Below the pieces are notes generated by a model. The model did no database searches. It worked only from the letters and a program-made list of their open reading frames with translations, and was not told the origin of the DNA. A stretch of 32,677 bases of DNA from Saprospiraceae bacterium (GTDB lineage Bacteria; Bacteroidota; Bacteroidia; Chitinophagales; Saprospiraceae), in the NCBI GenBank assembly GCA_019634045.1, contig JAHQWA010000475.1, forward strand, positions 1-32,677, given 5' to 3'. This document shows, one piece after another, positions 24,258 to 32,677 of this stretch. Position 1 is the first letter of the stretch; the number at the start of each line of letters is the position of its first letter. The translations under genes were made by a program, and so were the position numbers.

Positions 24258-26153
24258 ATGGATAAGAATACACTGATTGGATTTGCGCTGATTTTTGTGC
24301 TGCTGATCGTCTGGCAACAATTCAATATGCCATCGCAGGAAGAACTGGAAAGACAGCAGCAGATCCAAGATTCGATTGAACTGGCGCAGCAAAAAGTAGA
24401 TGCTCAAGTCGCTGAGCCCGAGGAAACTACTGAAGTAAGCGTACAAGAAGAAATTGCTGCCTTGCCAGATTCCTTGAAGGAAGAGAAACTCTCTGGCCTA
24501 TTTGGTCCATTTTCGAACGCAGGGTCAGGTACAGAAAAACTGATCACCGTCGAGAATGAACTGATGACCTTAGTCCTGACCAACAAGGGGGGAAGGATAA
24601 AGGAAGTCATTCTAAAAGAATTCCAGAAGAATATACTGACAGAAGACAAGCAAGAAGTTAAGGAAGAATTGAAGCTACTCAGCGATGAGAAGAACAGATT
24701 CGAATATTTATTACCCATTGCTAATTTGCCCAGTGGAGGCATTAGAACCGGGGACTTATACTTCGATGTGCAGCAAAGTGGGAAGGAGGTGGTATTTAGA
24801 GCCAAGGCTGGCGATGGTCGTTACTTTGAGCAGAAATACAGCTTAGACGATAATAGTTATCGCATCGGATACGACATTAAACTGGAAGGCTTACAAAATG
24901 TATTGGCGAATAATGCAGAAGAGATTGAACTCATCTGGCATGATTACCTAGATCGTATCGAAATCAATCACAACTTCGAAAGACGGTATTCTACAATTTA
25001 TTTTAAACCGGCGGAAGAAAGTGTTGATTATTGTTCCTGTACTTCTGATGATGTGGAAGAGCTAGCGGATCAACGCATAAAGTGGATTAGTCATTATAAT
25101 CAGTTTTTCAATAGTACCTTGATCGCGAAAGAGAGTTTTGCGAGTGGCGTGTTGGAGACACAAGTGCTTGATACAGATGATGAGGATCTCAAGAAGTTAG
25201 TTTCTTCACTAAAGGTGCCATACAATCGCTCAAGTTCCGAGAACTTTGCCATGGAATTTTACGTAGGGCCTAATGAATTTGAGCGCCTACGTGAAATGGG
25301 GAGCGACCTGGAAGATATTGTACCTTTCGGATGGAGCATTTTTGGGACGGTCAATCGCTGGATTGTGCGCCCCTTATTCAATTTCTTGTCTTCTTTCATC
25401 GGCAGTAAAGGGATTGTGATTTTGGTATTGACCTTTATGGTTAAACTATGCCTTTATCCGTTGACTTATAGAATGTTGTATTCTCAGTCAAAGATGGGAG
25501 CCTTGAAGCCACAGATTGAGAAGTTGAAGGAAAAAGTCAAAGATCCTCAACAACAGCAGGTGGAGACGATGAAGATGTACCGAGAGTTTGGGGTGAATCC
25601 ATTAGGTGGTTGTATGCCCATGTTGATGCAGATGCCAATCTGGATTGCGCTATATCGCTTCTTCCCGGCGTCGATTGAATTTAGACAGGCGAGTTTCCTA
25701 TGGGCAACTGACCTTTCTTCTTATGATGTAATGACCTACCTGCCATTTGAGATTCCTTTCGTGGGTGCTCATATCAGTTTGTTTACTATCCTCTGGGCAG
25801 GTACAACATTGATCTACACCTATTACAATACGAAGCACATGGATATGTCGGCTAATCCTGCGATGAAGTACATGCAGTATTTTATGCCAATCATGTTCCT
25901 CGGGTTCTTTAATACCTATGCATCAGGATTGACTTGTTACCTGTTCTTCAGTAACTTATTCAATATTGGACAGACCGTTGTGACAAAGAACTACATCATC
26001 GATCAGGATAAGGTTCGAGCAGAGCTGGAAGAGAATAAGAAAAAACCGAAGAAGAAATCTGGATTCCAATCTCGCTTGGAGGCTGCGATGAAAGAGCAGC
26101 AGCGCGTACAGGCCCAGCGCGAATCCCAGAAAGGAAAGAAAAAGCGCAAGTAA
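24258..26153 (+). CDS. yidC: Membrane protein insertase YidC
   Basis: The 631-residue protein has the Gram-negative YidC layout. Transmembrane segment 1 is at about 6-19 (LIGFALIFVLLIVWQQF), followed by a large periplasmic domain (about 60-350) with a Gln/Glu-rich linker, and then the conserved 60 kDa insertase core from about 365. The core contains IVILVLTFMVKLCLYPLTYRMLYSQSKM with the groove Arg405, a cytoplasmic hairpin (LKPQIEKLKEKVKDPQQQ), NPLGGCMPMLMQMPIWIALYRFF, and the last segments ending YLFFSNLFNIGQ. A Lys/Arg-rich C-terminal tail of about 40 residues could contact ribosomes. It inserts and folds inner-membrane proteins with or without SecYEG. The start is the first ATG after the promoter; a T-tailed terminator follows. 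Confidence 0.97.
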   Translation: MDKNTLIGFALIFVLLIVWQQFNMPSQEELERQQQIQDSIELAQQKVDAQVAEPEETTEVSVQEEIAALPDSLKEEKLSGLFGPFSNAGSGTEKLITVENELMTLVLTNKGGRIKEVILKEFQKNILTEDKQEVKEELKLLSDEKNRFEYLLPIANLPSGGIRTGDLYFDVQQSGKEVVFRAKAGDGRYFEQKYSLDDNSYRIGYDIKLEGLQNVLANNAEEIELIWHDYLDRIEINHNFERRYSTIYFKPAEESVDYCSCTSDDVEELADQRIKWISHYNQFFNSTLIAKESFASGVLETQVLDTDDEDLKKLVSSLKVPYNRSSSENFAMEFYVGPNEFERLREMGSDLEDIVPFGWSIFGTVNRWIVRPLFNFLSSFIGSKGIVILVLTFMVKLCLYPLTYRMLYSQSKMGALKPQIEKLKEKVKDPQQQQVETMKMYREFGVNPLGGCMPMLMQMPIWIALYRFFPASIEFRQASFLWATDLSSYDVMTYLPFEIPFVGAHISLFTILWAGTTLIYTYYNTKHMDMSANPAMKYMQYFMPIMFLGFFNTYASGLTCYLFFSNLFNIGQTVVTKNYIIDQDKVRAELEENKKKPKKKSGFQSRLEAAMKEQQRVQAQRESQKGKKKRK

Positions 26154-26189
26154 TTTTAAAGGTACTCTAAGATACGGTATTGCCAAGGG

Positions 26190-26221
26190 CGCCTCTGTTG
26201 ATTTGCAGCAGAGGCGTTTTT
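26190..26221 (+). terminator. Intrinsic terminator after yidC
   Basis: An 11-bp stem with one G-T pair (26190-26200 with 26206-26216), a 5-nt loop and a five-T run (26217-26221) lie 36 nt after the stop codon. Confidence 0.88.
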
Positions 26222-26288
26222 GTATATAGAACTAAGCTAGGCTTTAGGCTTGTAGCCCTTGGATGATGGTTGAGTGGCCCAAGGTGGA

Positions 26289-27200
26289 TCAGGAATCCGT
26301 TTGATTTAGCTTGCGGAAGGTATTCGGACTTGACCCGATGAGATGCTTGAACTGCTTGCAAAAATAGCTAGTGTCCGAATAGCCCAACTCGTAGGCGATT
26401 GCTGTGATTGATTTATTGGGATACCGTAGTATGATCTTTTTCGCTTCTTCTATCTTTTCTCGGATGATGAACTCGTTTGGGGTAATGCCAAAAGAGTTCT
26501 TGAACAGATTAAAGAACTTAGATTTACTCATATTGGCTTGCTTAGACAATTCCAGAATGGAAAGGGAGGAATAAATATTCTGTCGAATGTAGCGAGCAAT
26601 ATGGTTCATGGCATTCTCCTCCGCCTGAAAATGAGATAAAAACCGTCTTCTTGCCTTGGATTGCAGAATCCGTATGACGAGTTCCTTCGTCGTCATATTG
26701 ATAAATAAATCCCGATGTTCATTGTTCTCTTGAAAAAGAAAGAGTAGATATTTTACTGTTTGTAGGATGCGTTGATCCCTTAGCAGCAGATCTGTAGAGA
26801 AGTCTACTTGTTCTGTAGAATCAGGGGCTAGGTCAGTGGTTTGTTCATAGAAATCATACAATGCCTCTTCAATTAAAGCAGCTTCTGGGACAAAAGCCAA
26901 GCATTGAACGGGGGCATCGACGGAAGCCGAAGGGAAGTCAATGTCAATTTTGGTTTCAGCCGGAATAATGAGACTTTCTCCCGGGCAGTACTTGAAGCGA
27001 CCTAGACTTTCCATTTCCAGTATTTTTTCCCCTTGTAGCATCAATGCGACTACTGGTGTACTGAATTGTATTGGAATTTGCTGAGCCGGGGCAATCGTCT
27101 CATAGAAATGCAATTCTATGTTTTTGGAGGAAAAATAAGCCTTGCGCTCTACTAATACATCCTTTTGTTGACTAAGCTGTTGATGTATTTGATTCCACAT
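26289..27200 (-). CDS. AraC-family transcriptional regulator
   Basis: The 303-residue protein has an N-terminal cupin-like sensing domain (about 20-110, with PVVALMLQGEKILEM and CPGESLIIPAETKIDI) of the AraC_N type, a helical linker, and a C-terminal double helix-turn-helix domain (about 200-297). The two recognition regions are SILELSKQANMSKSKFFNLFK and SITAIAYELGYSDTSYFCKQF, followed by the typical GSSPNTFRK. It should bind DNA and respond to a small molecule. It is transcribed away from the acyl-CoA synthetase gene across a 183-nt gap, a common layout for a regulator and its target; the effector could be a fatty or organic acid, which is inference. No TAnnTTTG element is visible upstream of it. 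Confidence 0.92.
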   Translation of the reverse strand: MWNQIHQQLSQQKDVLVERKAYFSSKNIELHFYETIAPAQQIPIQFSTPVVALMLQGEKILEMESLGRFKYCPGESLIIPAETKIDIDFPSASVDAPVQCLAFVPEAALIEEALYDFYEQTTDLAPDSTEQVDFSTDLLLRDQRILQTVKYLLFLFQENNEHRDLFINMTTKELVIRILQSKARRRFLSHFQAEENAMNHIARYIRQNIYSSLSILELSKQANMSKSKFFNLFKNSFGITPNEFIIREKIEEAKKIILRYPNKSITAIAYELGYSDTSYFCKQFKHLIGSSPNTFRKLNQTDS

Positions 27201-27350
27201 AATGGATTATTTTACAATTTAATTGGATGATACTTATATCACGCCAATTGATCTTTTGCCATGTTTAGCTGTCAATGAATATTCTTCTGTTAAATTAGGG
27301 TTTATTTTCTGTTATTTATAGAATTCTGCACAGAGACTATCATTGAACAT

Positions 27351-27367
27351 GAGCTGTATGACAGCTC
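27351..27367. promoter_or_regulatory. Inverted repeat before the acyl-CoA synthetase gene, possible operator
   Basis: GAGCTG and CAGCTC are perfect inverted arms around a 5-nt centre, 16 nt before the synthetase start codon and in the gap shared with the divergent AraC-type gene. AraC proteins usually bind direct repeats, so the site could also be a hairpin in the leader or a chance match. Confidence 0.35.
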
Positions 27368-27383
27368 TTAAGCACACCAGATA

Positions 27384-29087
27384 ATGAAAATGGATATCAA
27401 ATCATACTTCAGTAAAGTTCGAACGGATCTTGCTTCACATGACTTCCGTCAGTTATCCCAGTATCAACTAGATAAACCTCAGTATTTCAATTGGGTAGAG
27501 GATATATTTTACCCCTTGAATGTTGAGTCTTTTCCTTCGGATCGAGCCTTGATTTGGAGGTATGGGAGCCAGGAAAAAATCTACAGTTTTAAAGAGATTT
27601 ATGAATCCTCCAATCAATTGCTCAATCTGATGCGTAAACATGGGGCGCAGGCCGGAGATCATATCTACTCACTCTTACCGCTGGTACCAGCCAATTGGTT
27701 AAGTTTTCTTACGACTATAAAAGGCGGGTTCATTCTAATGCCGACAGCTACTAACCTTAGTGCTAGGGACTTACTTTATCGCTTCGAATCCTTGTTTCCT
27801 GAGATCGTCATTTCAGATCAAAACGGAGCACCGAAATTGGATGAGGCAGAGCAACAATTTGGGCAGAAAATGAAATTGAAGATACTGACCGATGGAGCGC
27901 GTGAAGGATGGATCTCCATGTCAGAAGCAGAAACAGAATCTACTGCTGCCGAAGCGGCTCAAACGAAGGCGGATGATCCTTTTTTATACTTCTTCACTTC
28001 AGGAACTACAGGTTTGCCCAAAGTAGTAGTACATACGCACTTTACGTATCCCTTTGGACATCTGACTACCTCCGCTTGGGTAGGTTGTAGGCATGGAGAT
28101 GTGCATTATAACATCTCTTCCCCCGGTTGGGCCAAGTTTGCCTGGAGCAGCTTTTTTGCCCCCTGGAACATGGGAGCTACCATTTTTGCCAATCAAGTGA
28201 GTGCTTTTGTTCCTAAAGAGCAGCTAGAGGCTATGCAGCGGTATGAAGTTTCGACTTTCTGTGGATCTCCAACGGTCTTACGGATGCTGATTCAGGAGGA
28301 CTTGACGCAGTATGACCTAAAGTTAAGGACAAGTTGTGCTGCAGGGGAACCGCTCAATCCCGATGTGATCGACCAATGGGAAAAAGGCACCGGGATTCGG
28401 ATAAGAGATGGCTATGGACAAACGGAGACGACCTGCTTGGCGGGTAACTTACCAGGGCAACTCCTTAAACCGGGATCGATGGGGAAGGGCACTTTCATGT
28501 ATGACATTGGCATTTATGACGAAGAAGGGAAGGAAGTTCCGCCCTTAGAGGAAGGCGTAATCTGTATCAAATTGGATGAGCAGCGCTACAATGGTGTTTT
28601 TGTAGAGTATTTAGAAGACCCCGAGCGTACGGCTAAAGCATTTAAGCATGGATTGTATTATACGGGGGATAAGGCTTATAAAGACGAAGATGGCTTCATT
28701 TGGTTTATCGGCCGAAATGATGACGTGATTAAAGCTTCCGCCTATCGAATTGGACCATTCGAAGTAGAAAGTGTGTTGATCGAACATCCCGCAGTGGTGG
28801 AAGCCGCAGTAGTAGCCAGTCCACACGAACTGCGTGGATATGCGGTGAAAGCTTTTGTCATTTTAAGAGAAGGAACTGAACCTAGCGCTGACCTAGCTAA
28901 GGAGCTCTTTAGTTTTTCTGAAAAGGGATTGGCTAAATATAAGGTTCCCCGCATTATAGAATTCCCTGACTTGCTTCCGAAGACTATCAGCGGAAAGATT
29001 CGCAGAATCGAACTGCGAGCACAAGAGGCTACTCAGAAAATCAATAAAGAAGTAGCTACCCATGAATACTTCCATGAGAAATATTAA
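27384..29087 (+). CDS. Acyl-CoA synthetase (AMP-forming), medium-chain-like
   Basis: The 567-residue protein is a complete ANL-superfamily ligase. It has the P-loop TSGTTGLPK (205-213), SPGWAKFAWSSFFAPW (246-261), the substrate-site FCGSPTVLRML, the adenine-binding DGYGQTE (342-348), YTGD (426-429), the hinge GRNDDVIKASAYRIGPFEVES (443-463), and the catalytic Lys538 in PKTISGKIRRIELR. It joins a carboxylic acid to CoA with ATP via an acyl-adenylate. The overall pattern (SPGWAK, FCGSPT, SAYRIGPFEVE) is closest to the medium-chain ACSM group, so a short- to medium-chain acid is a likely substrate, but this is inference. It is divergent from an AraC-type regulator gene, probably its regulator, and converges with the GH31 gene. 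Confidence 0.9.
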   Translation: MKMDIKSYFSKVRTDLASHDFRQLSQYQLDKPQYFNWVEDIFYPLNVESFPSDRALIWRYGSQEKIYSFKEIYESSNQLLNLMRKHGAQAGDHIYSLLPLVPANWLSFLTTIKGGFILMPTATNLSARDLLYRFESLFPEIVISDQNGAPKLDEAEQQFGQKMKLKILTDGAREGWISMSEAETESTAAEAAQTKADDPFLYFFTSGTTGLPKVVVHTHFTYPFGHLTTSAWVGCRHGDVHYNISSPGWAKFAWSSFFAPWNMGATIFANQVSAFVPKEQLEAMQRYEVSTFCGSPTVLRMLIQEDLTQYDLKLRTSCAAGEPLNPDVIDQWEKGTGIRIRDGYGQTETTCLAGNLPGQLLKPGSMGKGTFMYDIGIYDEEGKEVPPLEEGVICIKLDEQRYNGVFVEYLEDPERTAKAFKHGLYYTGDKAYKDEDGFIWFIGRNDDVIKASAYRIGPFEVESVLIEHPAVVEAAVVASPHELRGYAVKAFVILREGTEPSADLAKELFSFSEKGLAKYKVPRIIEFPDLLPKTISGKIRRIELRAQEATQKINKEVATHEYFHEKY

Positions 29088-29134
29088 GTAGTGTGACAAT
29101 AGATGATCCGACTACTTGGTAGCCTGTTTGGCAC

Positions 29135-31681
29135 TTATCCGTCCTTGTCCTTGTTCAAAGCCTTAGACTCGATCAGCAAATTCTTGAATCCGAAAGGCAC
29201 TTTCTTAATAGTAAGGATGCCCTTATCAGACTGACAAGAATAGGTCTTGCCATCAACAGTCACTGTTTCTGAGGTGGATTCAAAGCCATACAACCTAACT
29301 TTATACACCTTACAATCTGCAGTGTATTTGCCGTTTTGTTCTTGCTTGAGATGTAAAGAACCCTCCTCCGATACTTCTGTGGTGTACTGGCACAGCTTGA
29401 AGTCCTTTTTCAAATAGCTGTAGCCATCTCCAGCATCCAGGTAGCATTGACCAAATCCATTACCAGCGTAGATATGCAAGGTGATTTCTTTGACCGGAAC
29501 TTCTCCCGTATACTGCATGACCGGAAAATGCGGGATGACAGCACCTGCTCGGACGAAAATGGGAATGCGGTCGATCTTGGTCGAGATACTATATCGTTTG
29601 CCCCCTGAATAGGAGCGACCAGTATAGTAATCAAACCATTGCCCTTTCGGTAAATAAGTAGAAACAGAACGTGCCTTTTCTTTTACTACCGGTGAGATTA
29701 GAAGCTGATCTCCAAACATGAACTCGTTCTCCCTTTTGTGTGTGTTTGGATCACTTTGATCAACAAAGGCTAAGGACCTTAACAATGGCAGGCCATCATG
29801 GACATGTTGGTAGAATGCGCTATAGATATAGGGGAGAAGCTTATACCTTAACTCAATGGCATCTTTGGCGAGGGCCTCTGTCTCTTCTCCGAATGCCCAA
29901 GGTTCTTGATCTAGTCGGTTGAGTTTTTCCGCTTCGGCCACCTGATCGGCTTCCGCTTCGGCGGCTCCATCGACATTATTTCCCATAGAATGGATCCGAT
30001 AGAAGGGATGGAAAATAGCCAGCTGCAACCAACGTACGAGCAACTCTCCACTAGGCACCCCCGCAAAGCCGCCAATATCAGTTCCCACAAAGGAGAAACC
30101 AGAGAGGCTAAGCCGTTGGCATTGCAAATTGGCGAGCCGGAGGTGTTCCCAGTCAGCTAGATTGTCTCCGGTCCAGACGGCTGCGAAACGTTGCCCACCG
30201 GAAAAAGTGGCTCGGGTAACTAAGAAGGGACGTTTTTCCGGTTTTAAATCCTTCAGCCCCTCGTAGGTGGCTCTAACCATCTGTTGCCCGTAGATATTAT
30301 GCGCTTTCGCGTGATTAGCCCCTTGTCCTTCAAAATGATGATGGACTTCATCGGGGAAAGTGAGGCTATTTACTTTGAAAACGGCAGGTTCATTCATGTC
30401 ATTCCAAAAGCCACTTACATCATCACGCACATATAGTTCTTGATATAAGGGCCCCCACCATTCTCTTACATCCGGATCAGTGAAGTCTGGCCAAACACAG
30501 TTGGGAGGCCAAACTGGACCGGTCATTAAAGTACCATCCGTTCTGCGGCAAAAAGCATCTTTCTCTATGCCCTCGCTATAAACATGGTAGTCTTCATCTA
30601 CCTTAATTCCAGGATCGATCATCACTACCGTATGGAAGCCTTTTTTCCGGAGCTTCTTGATCATCTTCTTGGGCTTAGGAAAGTGTTCATGATTCCAGGT
30701 GAAACAACGGTAAGCATCCATGTAATCAATATCCAGATAGATAGCATCACAGGGAATTTCTTTGTCGCGGAAGGTCTGGGCGATATGCATCACCCGTGAT
30801 TCGGGGAAGTAACTCCATCTACATTGATGGAAACCCAAAGACCATAAAGGAGGTAGTTCGGGTTTCCCTGTCATCTCCATGTATTGCCCAGCTACTTGGT
30901 CGAGTTGCGGGCCGTAAATGAAGAAATAGTCCATCTGGCCCCCCTTGGTTTCTATCGTACAACTTCCTTTGCGGCGACTGTCAAAGTCAAAAAGACTTCT
31001 ATTGCTATTGTGCAAGAATATGCCGTAAGCAAGGCCATTGTCTAATCCATAATAGAAAGGTATACTGCGATACAGTGGATCGGATGATTTGCTGTATCCA
31101 AAAGAGTCTGAGTTCCAATTTTGCAGTTTTTGTCCACGAAGATCCAGGGCACAACTCTTATCGCCTAATCCATAATAACGGATCGTTTTACTGGAGGACT
31201 TGTGTACCTTCAACCATTCTACTCCATTGAGAATGGTTGAGCGGGCCTCAAAAGGAGCGCTATCCGTGCAAATGGAAGCTCCGGTTTTAGCATCTAATAT
31301 ATCTAATTGTAGATCCTTTGTGGCTATTACGCATCTCAGTACGGCGGTACTAATCTCTACGGTTTTCTTTTTTTCCGTATACTCAACCTTGGTCTTTTGT
31401 GGCTTAAAGGCAGGATCAAGTGCGTAAGGGAATTCGGGCTCGAAGAAGCCATCTATTGCATATCTAATTCTAATGATACGCGGGGAATAAACTTTTACCC
31501 AAAGTTGTAAGCCATTTTCTGCCTTAAAAATGAACTGTCTCTTCTTTGCTTCGAGCGTAGCCATTTTATTGGGAGAATGGATGAAGAAAACATCTGGGTA
31601 CCTTTCCACACCAGTAGTTAATTCGTTGGCAATAGCTGTTTCTTGGGTCCGAGATGAAGCGCCTTTTTCTTTTGCACACAT
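29135..31681 (-). CDS. GH31 alpha-glucosidase, probably cytoplasmic
   Basis: The 848-residue protein covers the whole GH31 layout: an N-terminal beta-sandwich (about 45-270), the (beta/alpha)8 barrel (about 275-620) and C-terminal beta domains. The nucleophile is Asp428 in FWNDMNEP and the acid/base is probably Asp506 in AVWTGDNLADW. Other landmarks are YLDIDYMDAYRCFTW (315-329), MIDPGIKVD and FHPFYRIHSMGN. The family releases glucose or other alpha-linked sugars from non-reducing ends. No signal peptide is visible, so it most likely acts on imported maltodextrins or on stored glycogen. The first 40 residues are poorly conserved-looking; Met40 (start at 31564) is an alternative start, but the promoter match at 31704-31734 fits the first ATG. 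It converges with the acyl-CoA synthetase gene. Confidence 0.93.
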   Translation of the reverse strand: MCAKEKGASSRTQETAIANELTTGVERYPDVFFIHSPNKMATLEAKKRQFIFKAENGLQLWVKVYSPRIIRIRYAIDGFFEPEFPYALDPAFKPQKTKVEYTEKKKTVEISTAVLRCVIATKDLQLDILDAKTGASICTDSAPFEARSTILNGVEWLKVHKSSSKTIRYYGLGDKSCALDLRGQKLQNWNSDSFGYSKSSDPLYRSIPFYYGLDNGLAYGIFLHNSNRSLFDFDSRRKGSCTIETKGGQMDYFFIYGPQLDQVAGQYMEMTGKPELPPLWSLGFHQCRWSYFPESRVMHIAQTFRDKEIPCDAIYLDIDYMDAYRCFTWNHEHFPKPKKMIKKLRKKGFHTVVMIDPGIKVDEDYHVYSEGIEKDAFCRRTDGTLMTGPVWPPNCVWPDFTDPDVREWWGPLYQELYVRDDVSGFWNDMNEPAVFKVNSLTFPDEVHHHFEGQGANHAKAHNIYGQQMVRATYEGLKDLKPEKRPFLVTRATFSGGQRFAAVWTGDNLADWEHLRLANLQCQRLSLSGFSFVGTDIGGFAGVPSGELLVRWLQLAIFHPFYRIHSMGNNVDGAAEAEADQVAEAEKLNRLDQEPWAFGEETEALAKDAIELRYKLLPYIYSAFYQHVHDGLPLLRSLAFVDQSDPNTHKRENEFMFGDQLLISPVVKEKARSVSTYLPKGQWFDYYTGRSYSGGKRYSISTKIDRIPIFVRAGAVIPHFPVMQYTGEVPVKEITLHIYAGNGFGQCYLDAGDGYSYLKKDFKLCQYTTEVSEEGSLHLKQEQNGKYTADCKVYKVRLYGFESTSETVTVDGKTYSCQSDKGILTIKKVPFGFKNLLIESKALNKDKDG

Positions 31682-31703
31682 AATATCTAATATCGTTTAG
31701 GGG

Positions 31704-31734
31704 TAAAGGTATCAATTGACCAATAATACGCAAA
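31704..31734 (-). promoter_or_regulatory. Bacteroidota-type promoter for the GH31 gene
   Basis: On the minus strand, TTTG (31734 to 31731) is followed after 19 nt by TACCTTTA (31711 to 31704), one base from the -7 consensus, 22 nt before the start codon. Confidence 0.55.
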
Positions 31735-31790
31735 TGAAATTTTTTAGATACTTATTTTCCGGATAAATTCGCTACAAAGGAATGATAGGA

Positions 31791-31838
31791 GCGTAAAAAA
31801 GCGGGTTACGAAATCCATTCGTAACCCGCTTTTTACGC
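31791..31838 (-). terminator. Strong hairpin terminator after the LysM gene
   Basis: Arms 31791-31811 and 31819-31838 pair over about 20 bp with one bulged A and a 7-nt loop. It lies just after the LysM gene's stop codon and upstream of the GH31 promoter, so it isolates the two genes. The A-run in the left arm gives a T-run on the minus strand. Confidence 0.85.
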
Positions 31839-31855
31839 TCAGGAGAATCTACTCC

Positions 31856-32677
31856 TTAATCTACGTATAGCTTCTGGGTAGGAATAATAACCTCCCCAAG
31901 CTCAAGGCCATTTAAGGATCTAAGGCGTTCTGTAGTAATATTATACATTCTAGCAATCTGGAAAATGTTCTCTCCGTCTTGCACTACGTGCTGTCTTCGG
32001 TTTGCATTATTTCTGTTCAGATCCACTCCTCTAGTGGCCTGATCCTTTTCTCCTGCTGTGATAGGAGAGTAGGTATCAAAACTATTTGGGATGATTGCAT
32101 CGTAAGGAGAAGGTTGTCTAGAAGTATTATTGTTGGTCTGCTCCGTATCAAACAATGAACTGCTTGCATTGGTGTTCCCTGTTTGTACCCCTCTAGGGGA
32201 ATACAAAGGTGAAGGCGAACTAGTACTGTTTCGGTAAGCCTCCTCATTCTGCGGAATGTAAGGCGTAGAGCTAGTTGTCTGAATGGGAGTGTCATTAAAG
32301 TTGACCGGGTATCTTCGCTCAGTTGTAGGGTTTTCTACGGCAGGTTGCGAAGTGAAACTGTTGTTATTCTGAATCGGAGTTTCTTGTTGTACGACATTAA
32401 ACTCTTGTGGTGTCTCCGTAACGGGAATGTTATTGTTTTGAGTTGGGCAGTTACAGTCACTAGTTTTCAATTCTTCGCCAATCTTCACGTAGTCATTGTT
32501 GCCCAGATTGTTCATCGTTCTAAACTTACTCTCCGTGTATCCAAAACGCATAGCTAAAGAAGCAACTGTGTCACCAGGCTTCACCACGTAAGTGTTTTGC
32601 CCTCCTCTTGCCGTTAATACGTCATTCGTTACAGTGTTGTTATTGGCAGCATTCGGACGATAGGTCGTATTATAAGG
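31856..32677 (-). CDS. LysM-repeat protein, 5'-truncated at the right edge
   Basis: The frame is open through base 32677, so the gene starts outside the window; the GTG-type start at 32587 lies inside a LysM domain (TYVVKPGDTV) and is not a true start. The 273 visible residues hold two LysM domains: one near the window edge (TYVVKPGDTVASLAMRFGY...) and one at the extreme C-terminus (HVVQDGENIFQIARMYN...LYVD). Between them lies about 130 residues of Asn/Gln/Thr/Ser/Pro-rich linker. LysM domains bind N-acetylglucosamine in peptidoglycan, so the protein is likely exported; any catalytic domain, for example an amidase or glucosaminidase, would be in the missing N-terminal part. Confidence 0.85.
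   Translation of the reverse strand, partial: PYNTTYRPNAANNNTVTNDVLTARGGQNTYVVKPGDTVASLAMRFGYTESKFRTMNNLGNNDYVKIGEELKTSDCNCPTQNNNIPVTETPQEFNVVQQETPIQNNNSFTSQPAVENPTTERRYPVNFNDTPIQTTSSTPYIPQNEEAYRNSTSSPSPLYSPRGVQTGNTNASSSLFDTEQTNNNTSRQPSPYDAIIPNSFDTYSPITAGEKDQATRGVDLNRNNANRRQHVVQDGENIFQIARMYNITTERLRSLNGLELGEVIIPTQKLYVD

Noticed and set aside
32500-32587. Start codon at 32587 for the LysM gene
   Set aside because: The codon is a GTG inside the LysM signature TYVVKPGDTV and the frame stays open to the window edge, so the gene is truncated rather than starting here.

Overview
The window looks like chromosomal DNA from a Bacteroidota bacterium, most likely a Saprospiria/Lewinella-type aquatic lineage; the phylum is well supported, the finer placement is a guess. 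The signs are a TonB-dependent receptor with an N-terminal carboxypeptidase-regulatory-like domain, an OmpA protein with thrombospondin type 3 repeats, a long Bacteroidota-type NusB, a BT_3928-like DoxX protein, a cytochrome c/SCO lipoprotein pair, and several upstream regions that carry the phylum's promoter pattern (TTTG or TTG about 19-22 nt before TAnnTTTG) with no strong Shine-Dalgarno sequences. I recognised no tRNA, rRNA, CRISPR array, phage or insertion sequence. It reads as mostly housekeeping and envelope genes.

Left part (1-9.8 kb): the 3' part of a magnesium-chelatase-type AAA+ ATPase gene, a Sua5/YciO/YrdC-family gene and a hairpin; a TonB-dependent receptor; on the minus strand an SCO-type copper chaperone followed by a cytochrome c lipoprotein; then on the plus strand a DASH-type cryptochrome/photolyase, a DoxX-like membrane protein with a thioredoxin-like tail, and NusB.

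Middle part (9.9-20.6 kb): OmpA/TSP3 protein; convergent TPR lipoprotein; class I CPD photolyase with all key residues present; a two-domain M16 peptidase and Ffh on the minus strand; then a two-gene plus-strand unit (OmpA-domain protein plus a membrane-anchored coiled-coil protein with two helix-hairpin-helix modules) with its own candidate promoter and a strong terminator.

Right part (20.6-32.7 kb): an unassigned lipoprotein, a PLP aminotransferase, GMP reductase (minus), YidC, an AraC-type regulator divergent from an acyl-CoA synthetase, a cytoplasmic GH31 alpha-glucosidase (minus), and the 3' part of a LysM protein gene (minus) running off the right edge.

The most interesting unit is the OmpA/helix-hairpin-helix pair at 18634-20503. 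The first protein appears to face the periplasm and to hold one intact and one degenerate OmpA fold; the second appears to face the cytoplasm and to hold two exactly equal-length HhH modules. Together they could connect cell wall and nucleoid, but that is inference. Ffh and YidC are both parts of membrane-protein biogenesis; the two photolyases form a light-dependent DNA repair set.
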